From Phaeospirillum tilakii (GTDB lineage Bacteria > Pseudomonadota > Alphaproteobacteria > Rhodospirillales > Magnetospirillaceae): 64,000 nucleotides of DNA. The DNA is taken from positions 24,304 to 88,303 of the forward strand of contig NZ_JBHUIY010000016.1 in assembly GCF_042683125.1 (NCBI RefSeq). Reading direction: 5' to 3'. Below are positions 53,872-62,343 of the stretch, in pieces (position 1 is the first letter of the stretch; the number at the start of each line of letters is the position of its first letter). Position numbers and translations under genes: made by a program. Under the pieces are notes generated by a model that did no database searches, had not been told where the DNA came from, and saw only the letters and a program-made list of their open reading frames with translations.

Positions 53872-55395
53872 CTACTTCCAGATCGGCTTGCCCGAGCCCG
53901 GCAGCCCGTATTCGGTCCAGCGGCGGGAGACCTGATCGACGATATCCTGCTGCATCCTGAGCGGCACCCCCCATTCTCGGTGGGTTTCCGGCGGCAGCTT
54001 GTCGGTGGCGTCGAGGCCGATCTTGCCGCCCAGACTCGGTTCCGGGCTGGCGAAATCGAGATAATCGATCGGGGTCCCCTCGATCACGGTGATGTCGCGG
54101 GCCGGGTCCATCTTGGTGCTGATCGCCCACATCACGTCTTTCCAGTCGCGGGTGTTGACATTGTGGTCCACCACGATGACGAACTTGGTGTACATGAACT
54201 GCTTGAGGAACGACCAGATGCCGAACATCACCCGCTTGGCGTGGCCGGGATAGGCTTTCTTGATCGAGACCACGGCGATGCGGTAGCTGCATCCCTCGGG
54301 CGGCAGCCAGAAATCGACGATTTCGGGGAATTGCTGGGTCAAGAGCGGGACGAACACCTCGTTGAGGGCCTCGCCCAGCACGCTCGGCTCGTCCGGCGGC
54401 CGGCCGGTGAAGGTCGAGAGGTAGATCGGGTCGCGCCGCATGGTGATCGCCGAGACGCGGAACACCGGGAACGGCTCGACCGCGTTGTAATAGCCGGTAT
54501 GGTCGCCGTAGGGGCCCTCGTCGCCGAACTCGTCGAGCATGACGTGGCCTTCGAGGATGATCTCGGCCTCGGCCGGCACCTTCAGCGGCACGGTGCGGCA
54601 ATCGACCAGATCGACCTTGCGCCCGCGCAGCAGGCCGGCGAACTGGTATTCCGACAGGGTTTCCGGCACCGGGGTCACCGCCGCGATGATGGTGCCGGGA
54701 TCGGCGCCGATCACCACCGCCACCGGCAGCGGCTCGCGCTTGTCCTTGCCCCAACGCTGGTAATGCTGGGCGCCGCCGCGATGGCGCAGCCAGCGCATCA
54801 GGGTGGTGTTGCGCCCGGTCACCTGCATCCGGTAGATGCCGAGATTGTAATCGTCGCGCGGGTCGGTGTCGTTGCCGTCGGCGTGCGGACCGCGCGTCAC
54901 CACCAGCGGCCAGGTGATCAGCGGGGCCGGCTCGCCCGGCCAGCAGCCCTGGATCGGCAATTGGGTCAGATCGACCGCGTCGCCGGTCAGCACCACCTGC
55001 TGACAGGGGGCGGTGCCGACGGTGCGCGGCCGCATCGCCATCACCTGCTTGGCCAGCGGCAGCAGGTCGAGCGCGCCGCGCAGCCCGGCCGGCGGCTCGG
55101 GCTGCTTGAGGAAGGCCAGGGTCTCGCCGACCTCGCGCAGCTGGTGCGGTTCGCGGTCCATCCCCCACGCCACCCGCTCGACCGTGCCGAACAGGTTGAC
55201 CAGCACCGGCATGTCGTAGCGGCTGCCGTCCGGCTTCAGCACGTTCTCGAACAGCACCGCCGGGCCGCCCTCGGCCAGCAGCCGGGTCTGGATCTCGGTC
55301 ATTTCGAGATGGGGCGACACCGGCGCGCGCACCCGGCGCAGGCGGCCGGTCTGTTCGAGGCGGGCGATGAAATCGCGCAGGGACTCATAGGGCAT
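53872..55395 (-). CDS. ubiD: UbiD-family 4-hydroxy-3-polyprenylbenzoate decarboxylase
   Basis: A 507-residue prenylated-FMN decarboxylase of ubiquinone synthesis. Landmarks: YESLRDFIARLEQTGRLRRV at the N-terminus, NLGIYRMQVTGRNTTLMRWL, the ILEGHVMLDEFGDEGPYGDH stretch with catalytic-region acids, HTGYYNAVEPFPVF, and KKAYPGHAKRVMFGIWSFLK. Length matches E. coli UbiD. ATG 55395 follows AGAGGA. The cofactor-making partner UbiX is not in the window. Confidence 0.95.
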   Translation of the reverse strand: MPYESLRDFIARLEQTGRLRRVRAPVSPHLEMTEIQTRLLAEGGPAVLFENVLKPDGSRYDMPVLVNLFGTVERVAWGMDREPHQLREVGETLAFLKQPEPPAGLRGALDLLPLAKQVMAMRPRTVGTAPCQQVVLTGDAVDLTQLPIQGCWPGEPAPLITWPLVVTRGPHADGNDTDPRDDYNLGIYRMQVTGRNTTLMRWLRHRGGAQHYQRWGKDKREPLPVAVVIGADPGTIIAAVTPVPETLSEYQFAGLLRGRKVDLVDCRTVPLKVPAEAEIILEGHVMLDEFGDEGPYGDHTGYYNAVEPFPVFRVSAITMRRDPIYLSTFTGRPPDEPSVLGEALNEVFVPLLTQQFPEIVDFWLPPEGCSYRIAVVSIKKAYPGHAKRVMFGIWSFLKQFMYTKFVIVVDHNVNTRDWKDVMWAISTKMDPARDITVIEGTPIDYLDFASPEPSLGGKIGLDATDKLPPETHREWGVPLRMQQDIVDQVSRRWTEYGLPGSGKPIWK

Positions 55396-55520
55396 CGGCG
55401 AAATCCTCTCAGGCTCGTGCCCGCCCAAGGGACGACGAAGCGCGCCCGCCGTCAAGCCCCCCGCCGAGGCGTCGGCTTCGGAAGGCGGGGCAGGGTGATC
55501 CGCTTCACGGCGGCGCCAAT

Positions 55521-55551
55521 CCCCTGTAGGGTATTATTTATATTGCAGGGG
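55521..55551. promoter_or_regulatory. inverted repeat in AT-rich leader of the HD-GYP gene
   Basis: CCCCTG and CAGGGG flank an AT-rich centre (TATTATTTATATT), about 30 bases before the ATG at 55580. Probably promoter or operator; no consensus recognised. Confidence 0.35.
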
Positions 55552-55579
55552 TTTAATTCCAGCCAAGGTGGTTCTCGGG

Positions 55580-57352
55580 ATGGATTTGATCGACAAAGAG
55601 GCGCGTTACCGCACCCTGATCGACCTGGGGATCGCCCTGTCGGCCGAGCGCAACCACAACCGGTTGATGGAGAAGATCCTGCTCGGCGCCAAGGAGATGG
55701 CCAACGCCGATGGCGGCACCCTCTATCTGACCGACGAGGGCGGCGAACATCTCCGGTTCGAGATCATGCGCAACGACAGTTTGGGCATCGCGATGGGCGG
55801 CACCACCGGCCAGCCGATCCCGTTTCCGCCGGTGCGGCTGCATGACGAGGCCGGCCAGCCCAACCACAACAACGTCGCCAGCCATTGCGCCCTGACCGCC
55901 GCCACCGTCACCATCGCCGACGCCTATCACGTCGACCGGTTCGATTTTTCCGGCACCAAGGCGTTCGACGCCCGCACCGGCTACCGTTCGCAATCCTTCC
56001 TCACCGTGCCGCTGCGCAATTACGAGGGGACGGTGATCGGGGTGCTGCAATTGATCAACGCCCGCGACGGGGCCGGGGTGGTGATCGAATTCGGCGCCGA
56101 GGTGGTGCCGCTGATCGAGGCCTTGGCCAGCCAGGCGGCGGTGGCGCTCGACAATCAGAAGCTGATCGAAGCGCAGAAGACCCTGTTCAAGAGCTTCATC
56201 TCGGTGATCGCCGGGGCGATCGACGCCAAGAGCCCCTATACCGGCGGCCATTGCCACCGGGTGCCGACCCTGACCCTGATGCTGGCCCGCGCCGCCTGCG
56301 CCGCCGAGACCGGGCCGTTCGCCGATTTCCGGCTCGACGAGGACGAATGGTACGAACTGGAGGTCGCGGCCGGGCTGCATGATTGCGGCAAGGTCACCAC
56401 CCCGGAATACATCGTCGACAAGGCGACCAAGCTCGAGACCATCTACAACCGCATCCACGAGGTGCGGATGCGGTTCGAACTGTGCAAGCGCGAGGCGGAG
56501 ATCGCCTGTCTCGAAGGCCTGCTGGCGGGGGCGGAACCGGCCGAGGTGCTGACGGCGCGGCGCGACGCCACCCTGGCCGAACTCGATGCCGACTTCGCCT
56601 TCCTGGCCGAATGCAACATCGGCGGCGAGGCGATGGCGCCCGAGCGGATCGCCCGGCTGGAGCGGATCGCCGCCCGCACCTGGACCCGCACCCTCGACGA
56701 CCGGCTCGGCCTGTCGATCGACGAACTGCGCCGCCGCCCCGAGCCGCCGGTGCCGCCGCCGGCGGTCGAGCCGCTGCTGTCCGACCGGCCCTGGCACCTG
56801 ATCCCGCACGAAACCCCGGTCGATGTCGCCCGCTACGAGGCGGAGGGGATCACCCTGCGCCCGCTCGAATACCGCTACAATCTGGGCGAGGTCTACAACC
56901 TCGCCATCGCCCGCGGCACCCTGACCGCCGAGGACCGCTTCAAGATCAACGACCACATCGTCCAGACCATCCTGATGCTGAAGGCGCTGCCGTTCCCGCG
57001 CACCCTGTCCCGGGTGGCCGACTGGGCCGGCGGCCATCACGAGAAGATGGACGGCACCGGCTATCCGCGCGGCCTGACCCGCGCCGAGATGGCGGTGCCG
57101 GCGCGGATGATGGCGATCGCCGACATCTTCGAGGCGCTGACCGCCGCCGACCGCCCCTACAAGAAGCCGAAGACCCTGTCCGAATCGCTCAGGATCATGT
57201 CGTTCATGGCCAAGGACCGTCACATCGACCCGGACCTGTGGCGGCTGTTCCTCGAATCCGGGGTGTGGCGTGCCTATGCCGAGGCCAACCTGCGCCCCGA
57301 GCAGATCGACGCGGTGGACGTCGAGTCGCTGCTGGGGCGCCGCGACGGCTGA
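55580..57352 (+). CDS. GAF/HD-GYP domain phosphodiesterase
   Basis: A 590-residue protein, likely cytoplasmic. A GAF domain fills about residues 15-190 (MANADGGTLYLTDEGGEHLR, FLTVPLRNYEGTVIGVLQLI). The HD-GYP domain starts at SPYTGGHCHRVPTLTLMLAR; HDCGKVTTPEYIVDKATKLE gives the HD pair near 268 and GGHHEKMDGTGYPRGLTRAE the HHE...GYP near 485, followed by ARMMAIADIFEALTAADRPY. The distance between the HD and GYP motifs is about 150 residues longer than usual. HD-GYP enzymes hydrolyse cyclic di-GMP. ATG 55580 was chosen after AAGGTGG. Confidence 0.92.
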   Translation: MDLIDKEARYRTLIDLGIALSAERNHNRLMEKILLGAKEMANADGGTLYLTDEGGEHLRFEIMRNDSLGIAMGGTTGQPIPFPPVRLHDEAGQPNHNNVASHCALTAATVTIADAYHVDRFDFSGTKAFDARTGYRSQSFLTVPLRNYEGTVIGVLQLINARDGAGVVIEFGAEVVPLIEALASQAAVALDNQKLIEAQKTLFKSFISVIAGAIDAKSPYTGGHCHRVPTLTLMLARAACAAETGPFADFRLDEDEWYELEVAAGLHDCGKVTTPEYIVDKATKLETIYNRIHEVRMRFELCKREAEIACLEGLLAGAEPAEVLTARRDATLAELDADFAFLAECNIGGEAMAPERIARLERIAARTWTRTLDDRLGLSIDELRRRPEPPVPPPAVEPLLSDRPWHLIPHETPVDVARYEAEGITLRPLEYRYNLGEVYNLAIARGTLTAEDRFKINDHIVQTILMLKALPFPRTLSRVADWAGGHHEKMDGTGYPRGLTRAEMAVPARMMAIADIFEALTAADRPYKKPKTLSESLRIMSFMAKDRHIDPDLWRLFLESGVWRAYAEANLRPEQIDAVDVESLLGRRDG

Positions 57353-57363
57353 GGGCGCGTCCG

Positions 57364-57891
57364 ATGGCCGCCCTGCGCGCCCGCCTCGCGGTCAGCCTCG
57401 ACGGCTTCATCGCCGATCCCGACGGCGCCACCGACTGGTTCGACGCCTTTCCGGCGATCGCCACCGGGTTCGAGTCGTTTCTCGCCCGGATCGACACCCT
57501 GGTGATGGGCCGCGCCACCTATGACCGGCTGCGCGCCGGGGCGGCGGGGGGCTGGCCCTATCCCGGGCGGCGCTGTCTGGTGGTGACCTCGCACAGCCTC
57601 GACACCGCCCCCGACGAGGTCGAGCCCTGGCTGGGCGATCTGGCCGAACTGGCCGACGAGCTGCACCGGGGCACCGGGGGCGACGTCTGGGTGGTCGGCG
57701 GCGGCACCGCGATCCGCGCCTTTCTCGATCTCGGCGCGATCGATTATCTCGACCTGCTGCTGGTGCCCTGCCTGCGCGGCGACGGTCGCCGCCTGTTCCC
57801 GCCGAGCGAGATCGGCGACGGCCTGACCCTGATCTCGGCCACCGCGCTGGAGGGCGGCGTGGTGGCGCTGTCCTACCGCGTCGGCGGCTGA
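57364..57891 (+). CDS. dihydrofolate reductase-like (RibD C-terminal domain) protein
   Basis: A 175-residue protein with the RibD_C/DHFR-like fold: RARLAVSLDGFIADPDGATDWF at the N-terminus, DTLVMGRATYDRLRAGAAGGWPYPGR, and the NADPH loop DVWVVGGGTAIRAFLDLGAI followed by DYLDLLLVPCLRGDGRRLFP. Stand-alone members (YyaP/YwjB type) are NADPH-binding reductases of unknown substrate. It follows the HD-GYP gene by 11 bp and is probably co-transcribed. Confidence 0.87.
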   Translation: MAALRARLAVSLDGFIADPDGATDWFDAFPAIATGFESFLARIDTLVMGRATYDRLRAGAAGGWPYPGRRCLVVTSHSLDTAPDEVEPWLGDLAELADELHRGTGGDVWVVGGGTAIRAFLDLGAIDYLDLLLVPCLRGDGRRLFPPSEIGDGLTLISATALEGGVVALSYRVGG

Positions 57892-58003
57892 CCGGGCCGG
57901 CGGCGGAAGACGTCATTCTTTCGTCATCGTTTGCCGGCTCGACAAGCGGCGCGGCCGCAGAGTATGACAGCCCCACCTCCCTCCAGCCTTTCGAGAGTCG
58001 GAC

Positions 58004-59746
58004 ATGCGGTGGAGCCTTCCCACGGTCGCGGTGTCGCCCGATCTGAAACCCAACCTGTGGGACATGGCGCTGATTCCGGTGGTGTTCGCGCTGCTGGCCC
58101 TGCTCGCCTATGGCGGGGCGCAGATGAGCACGCCCTACGACGTCGGCACGCCGCTGCCCTTGTCGCTCGATCCGTCCAACCTGCCGTACTACCTGCTGCG
58201 CAGCGCGCTCCGGATGGGGGCGGCGCTGGCCTGTTCGCTGGTGTTCACCCTGATCTTCGGCATCGTCGCCGCCAAGGTGCCGGCGCTCGAGAAGGTGCTG
58301 ATCCCGATCCTCGACATCCTGCAATCGATCCCGATCCTGGGGTTCCTGTCGATCACCGTTGCCGGCTTCATCGCTTTGTTTCCCGGCAACCTGCTCGGGG
58401 TCGAATGCGCGGCGATCTTCGCCATTTTCACCTCGCAGGCCTGGAACATGGCCTTCAGCCTCTATTCCTCGCTGAAGACGGTGCCGAACGATCTGATCGA
58501 GGCCTCGCAGGTGTTCCATCTCTCCACTTGGCAGCGTTTCTGGCGGCTGGAGATGCCGTGGGCGCTGCCCGGGCTGGTGTGGAACATGATGGTGTCGGTG
58601 TCGGGCGGCTGGTTTTTCGTGGTCGCCTCCGAGGCGATCTCGGTGTCGAACCAGACCATCATGCTGCCCGGGGTCGGCAGTTACATCGCGCTCGCCATCG
58701 CCGACCGCGACCTGACCGCGATCGTGTGGGCGATCGTCGCGGTGCTGGCCGGAATCGTGGTCTATGATCAGTTGATGTTCCGCCCGCTGGTGGCCTGGAC
58801 CGACAAGTTCCGGGTCGATACCAGCCAGGGCGAGCAGCCGCCGGAATCCTGGCTGCTGACCCTGATGCAGCGGGCGCGGCTGTTCCGCCTGCTGGCCCGG
58901 CTGCCGGTGGCGCTGTGGGACGCGGTGTCCGGCCTGTGGCGGCGGCGCGAGGTCGAGGCGACGGCGCCGGCGCGGCCCCGATTGCCGGTGGTGACCCTGC
59001 CGGCCTGGGCCGGGCGGGCGTGGGACGGGGTGCTGCTGGCCGGGGCGGCCGGCGCGATGGTCGAGGTCGCGCTGTTCGTGCATGGCTCGGTCACTCTGAG
59101 CGAGGTCGGCGCGGTGCTGCTGTACGGGCTGGCCACCACCGCCCGCATCGTGGTGCTGATCGCACTGGCCTCGGTGGTGTGGGTGCCGGTCGGGGTCTGG
59201 GTCGGCCAGCGGCCGGCGGTGGCGCAGAACGTGCAGTGGATCGCCCAGTTTCTCGCCGCCTTCCCCGCCAACCTGATGTTTCCGGTGGCGGTGATGCTGA
59301 TCGTCCATTTCGACCTCAACGTCGATGTCTGGACCAGTCCGCTGATGATTCTCGGTACCCAGTGGTACATCCTGTTCAACGTCATCGCCGGGGCGGCGGC
59401 GATCCCGCAGGACATGAAGGACGCCGCCGGCAATCTCGGCCTCAGCGGCTGGATGAAATGGCGCCGCTTCATCCTGCCGGCGATCATGCCGGCCTATGTC
59501 ACCGGCGCGTTCAACGCCTGCGGCGGCTCGTGGAACGCCTCGATCGTGTCGGAGATGGTGTCGTGGGGCGATACCCAACTGGTCGCCACCGGGCTCGGCT
59601 CCTACATCGCCAAGGCCACCGCCGACGGCGACTTCCCCCGGATCGCGCTGGGCATCGCGGTGATGTGCCTGTTCGTGATGGGGTTCAATCGCTACCTGTG
59701 GCGCCCGCTCCATACCCTGGCGGCGGAGCGGGCGCGCCTCGACTGA
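58004..59746 (+). CDS. ABC transporter permease, two permease domains fused
   Basis: A 580-residue membrane protein made of two binding-protein-dependent permease units in tandem. The first (about 25-265) has an EAA loop near EASQVFHLSTWQRFWRLEMP; the second (about 345-575) has KDAAGNLGLSGWMKWRRFIL. About ten to twelve hydrophobic segments are present. One chain therefore supplies the full transmembrane part, as in the duplicated-permease anion-type ABC family. It pairs with the ATPase gene 28 bp downstream. No substrate-binding protein gene is adjacent. Substrate unknown; nitrate/sulfonate/taurine-type by homology of the ATPase. Confidence 0.9.
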   Translation: MRWSLPTVAVSPDLKPNLWDMALIPVVFALLALLAYGGAQMSTPYDVGTPLPLSLDPSNLPYYLLRSALRMGAALACSLVFTLIFGIVAAKVPALEKVLIPILDILQSIPILGFLSITVAGFIALFPGNLLGVECAAIFAIFTSQAWNMAFSLYSSLKTVPNDLIEASQVFHLSTWQRFWRLEMPWALPGLVWNMMVSVSGGWFFVVASEAISVSNQTIMLPGVGSYIALAIADRDLTAIVWAIVAVLAGIVVYDQLMFRPLVAWTDKFRVDTSQGEQPPESWLLTLMQRARLFRLLARLPVALWDAVSGLWRRREVEATAPARPRLPVVTLPAWAGRAWDGVLLAGAAGAMVEVALFVHGSVTLSEVGAVLLYGLATTARIVVLIALASVVWVPVGVWVGQRPAVAQNVQWIAQFLAAFPANLMFPVAVMLIVHFDLNVDVWTSPLMILGTQWYILFNVIAGAAAIPQDMKDAAGNLGLSGWMKWRRFILPAIMPAYVTGAFNACGGSWNASIVSEMVSWGDTQLVATGLGSYIAKATADGDFPRIALGIAVMCLFVMGFNRYLWRPLHTLAAERARLD

Positions 59747-59774
59747 CGTCGCGGCCTTTCAAGGAGATCCCGCC

Positions 59775-61136
59775 ATGGCCGAGCCCACCAGCGCCCCAGC
59801 CCTGCTCGCCCTGCACGGCGTGCGCAAAACTTTTCGCACCCCGGAACGCCACGAGCGCACCGTGCTTGACGGCGTCGATTTTCGGCTGGAGGAGGGCGAG
59901 ATCGTCGCCCTGCTCGGCAAGTCGGGTTCGGGCAAATCGACCCTGCTGCGGATCATGGCCGGGCTGATCCGCGCCAATGGTGGTCAGGTGCTTTATCGCG
60001 GCCGCCCGGTGACCGGGCCGGCGCGCGGCATCGCGATGGTGTTCCAGTCCTTCGCCCTGTTCCCCTGGCTGACGGTGCAGGAGAACGTCGAACTGGGGCT
60101 CGAGGCCGCCGGCATTCCGCCGGCCGAGCGCGAGGCGCGGGCCGGCGAGGCGATCGAACTGATCGGGCTCGGTGGCTTCGAGAGTGCCTATCCCAAGGAA
60201 CTGTCGGGCGGAATGCGTCAGCGGGTCGGCTGCGCCCGCGCCCTGGTGATGCGCCCCGACGTGCTGCTGCTCGACGAGCCGTTCTCGGCGCTCGACGTGC
60301 TGACCTCGGAAACCCTGCGCGAGGATCTGCTCGATCTGTGGAGCGCGCGCAAGATCCCGACCAAGGGGATCCTGCTGGTGTCGCACAACATCGAGGAGGC
60401 GGTGTCGATGGCCGACCGCGTCCTGGTGTTCTCGAGCGATCCCGGCCGGGTGCGGGCCGAGGTGCGGATCGGCCTGCCGCAGCCGCGCGATCCGGAATCC
60501 CCCGCCTTCCGCCAGTTGGTCGACGAGATCTATTCGCTGATGACCGCCCATGTCCGTGGCGGCGGGGTCGGCGGTCCGGAACAGCTCACCCTCGGCTACC
60601 GCCTGCCCGACACCACCCCGGGCAAGATGGCCGGCCTGCTCGAAACCATCGGCGAGGCACCGTTCAACGGCCGCGCCGACCTGCCGCAACTGGCCGAGGA
60701 AACCGAGCTTGAGGACGACACCCTGTTCCACCTGTTCGAGGCGCTGCGGGTGATGGGGCTGGCGCGGATCGCCTCGGGCGACATCTTCCTCACCCCGTTC
60801 GGCCAGTCCTTCGTCGAGGCCGACGATTCCCGCCGCAAGGAGATGTTCGCCGAGGCGATGCTGCGCAACATCCCGCTCGCCGCCCATGTCCGCAAGGTGC
60901 TGGACGAACGCCGCGACCACCGCGCCCCGGAAGACCGCTTCCTGCAGGAACTCCAGGATTACCTCACCGACGACGAGGCCGAGCGGGTGCTGGAGACCGT
61001 CATCACCTGGGGCCGCTACGCCGAGATCTTCGATTACGACTACAATTCCGGCGTGCTGATGCTGCCCGAGGAGGAGGACGAGGCGGACGACCGCCCGGCT
61101 CCCCCCGCCGGCGAGGAAGCCCCCGCCGGGCATTGA
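59775..61136 (+). CDS. ABC transporter ATPase with AAA-associated C-terminal domain
   Basis: A 453-residue protein. The ATPase domain (about 1-265) has Walker A LLGKSGSGKSTLL, Q-loop MVFQSFALFPWLT, signature ELSGGMRQRVGCARAL, Walker B VLLLDEPFSALD and the switch His in LLVSHNIEEAVSMADRV, typical of the NrtD/SsuB/TauB group. Residues about 285-430 form an AAA-associated C-terminal domain (GKMAGLLETIGEAPFNGRAD, FLTPFGQSFVEADDSRRK), which may regulate the transporter. AAGGAGA precedes ATG 59775. Ends in an acidic, Pro-rich tail. Confidence 0.93.
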   Translation: MAEPTSAPALLALHGVRKTFRTPERHERTVLDGVDFRLEEGEIVALLGKSGSGKSTLLRIMAGLIRANGGQVLYRGRPVTGPARGIAMVFQSFALFPWLTVQENVELGLEAAGIPPAEREARAGEAIELIGLGGFESAYPKELSGGMRQRVGCARALVMRPDVLLLDEPFSALDVLTSETLREDLLDLWSARKIPTKGILLVSHNIEEAVSMADRVLVFSSDPGRVRAEVRIGLPQPRDPESPAFRQLVDEIYSLMTAHVRGGGVGGPEQLTLGYRLPDTTPGKMAGLLETIGEAPFNGRADLPQLAEETELEDDTLFHLFEALRVMGLARIASGDIFLTPFGQSFVEADDSRRKEMFAEAMLRNIPLAAHVRKVLDERRDHRAPEDRFLQELQDYLTDDEAERVLETVITWGRYAEIFDYDYNSGVLMLPEEEDEADDRPAPPAGEEAPAGH

Positions 61137-61156
61137 CCCCGTCTGGCGCCGTCATG

Positions 61157-61207
61157 CCGAGAGGCTTTGCCTCTCGGCGCTCTCCGCGAAGGGCCAGGGG
61201 CCCTTCG
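61157..61207. repeat. two-module hairpin repeat between convergent genes
   Basis: CCGAGAGGCTTTGCCTCTCGG, then a short spacer, then CGAAGGGCCAGGGGCCCTTCG. Both stems are perfect. Same two-stem layout as the other dispersed elements. It starts 20 bp after the ATPase stop. Confidence 0.65.
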
Positions 61208-61240
61208 AACCCGTTGGGCAAGGGCATCGGCGGGGGGGGA

Positions 61241-61651
61241 TCAGGCCTCGCCGCCGCCGGCCAGGCCGCCCAGGCCAAGCTTTTCCTCGGCCTTTTCCTT
61301 GACGTATTCCTGGAACTTGGCCTTGAGCTTGGCCTGTTCCTCCGAGCTCATCGCGGCGTATTGGGCCTTGCTGACGTGATTCTGGGCCAGAAACGCATCA
61401 AACATCCGCTGTTCCGGCGTCTTGCTCATATAGTCCCGAAAATATTGCTCGGGATCGCTGATGGAACTGGATTTCCCGGACGCCGAGGCGGCGGCGGAGC
61501 CGCTGACGCCATTGGACGTGGTGGTTTCCGAGGTGCCGGTCTGGCCCTGAACCGCCGAGAGGACCTCGCCAAACGACGGCCCCGCGCCGCCGCTCCGACG
61601 AGAGGATGAAGGGGCGAAACCGTCGTTCCTGGTCGATTCGTCAACGCGCAT
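61241..61651 (-). CDS. uncharacterised protein, Ser/Gly-rich head and helical charged tail
   Basis: A 136-residue protein without signal or membrane segment. Residues 12-65 are low-complexity (SSSRRSGGAGPSF, SAAASASGKSSS). The C-terminal part DPEQYFRDYMSKTPEQRMFD, then AFLAQNHVSKAQYAAMSSEE and KAKFQEYVKEKAEEKLG, is a clear amphipathic helical domain. A GGAAA site precedes the ATG at 61651. No family was named with confidence. It is the last gene with the host-like base composition before the AT-rich island. Confidence 0.65.
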   Translation of the reverse strand: MRVDESTRNDGFAPSSSRRSGGAGPSFGEVLSAVQGQTGTSETTTSNGVSGSAAASASGKSSSISDPEQYFRDYMSKTPEQRMFDAFLAQNHVSKAQYAAMSSEEQAKLKAKFQEYVKEKAEEKLGLGGLAGGGEA

Positions 61652-61753
61652 GACGTTTCCTTTGTTGCTGGCTGGCGCAGGCGCTTCCGCCGGGGTGCGG
61701 CGGAAAGCTTTGATCTTGTTACGGCGCGACGAGCAGGATCGGGCGGAGCCACC

Positions 61754-62343
61754 GTGCTTCGCTTCCTCATCACCAAAAACGCCCGCGCCAACCCCTCCCC
61801 CGACGCCCTGCGCGACGATCTCCGACCTGTCCGTCTGGTCGCCCGCCTCAAATCCCGCCGCATGGCCGAGGATGCCGCCCGCGCCCTCGTCCGGGATCAC
61901 GAGCCGGAGCTGGTGGACTGGGCAACCGCCGATCTTGCCCGCCGCCTCAAGGGCAAGGAGAAGATCGACAACCCCGCCGGATGGCTCAGAAAGGCCATTG
62001 AGGAGGATTGGCGACCACACAGCCCACCCTCTTCGCCCAGGAGCAAGCCCACGCCCGCGAAACCGAGCGGAACGCCGACCGCGAGCGCGAAGAGCGTGAG
62101 GCCAAGACGGCGAACAGACGCAAGGCAGACAGTGCCCGCGAGAAAGCCGCCATCATCGCATTTATCGACGGGCTACCCGACGACGAGCGCCAAGCCCTCG
62201 AACAGGGCTTCCGAGATCACCTCGCCGGAACTGTCCCCGCCATTGTCGCCGCACGGTTCAAGGGCGGGAAGACGTGGTGCGCCGATCCGATCATACGAGC
62301 CCAATTTCTTGCTTTTTTAAGAAAGCATAGAGTTGGTTTTTAA
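61754..62343 (+). pseudogene. frameshifted fragment resembling the tail of a plasmid/phage replication protein
   Basis: Frame 1 (61754 to about 62005) reads RLVARLKSRRMAEDAARALV then PAGWLRKAIEEDW, a segment like the C-terminal domain seen in replication-initiation and HTH proteins of plasmids and phages (an xxNPAGWLxxAIxEDW motif). Frame 2 (TTG 62008 to stop 62343) continues naturally as PTLFAQEQAHARETERNADR and REKAAIIAFIDGLPDDERQA. The two frames fit end to end, so a single frameshift near 62005 is the simplest reading. The 5' part is absent. A coupled second gene starting at TTG 62008 after GAGGAGGA is an alternative. Confidence 0.5.

Noticed and set aside
57407..59713. Long minus strand frame opposite the permease gene
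   Set aside because: His/Arg/Gln-rich antisense frame; the + strand has clear membrane segments and EAA loops.
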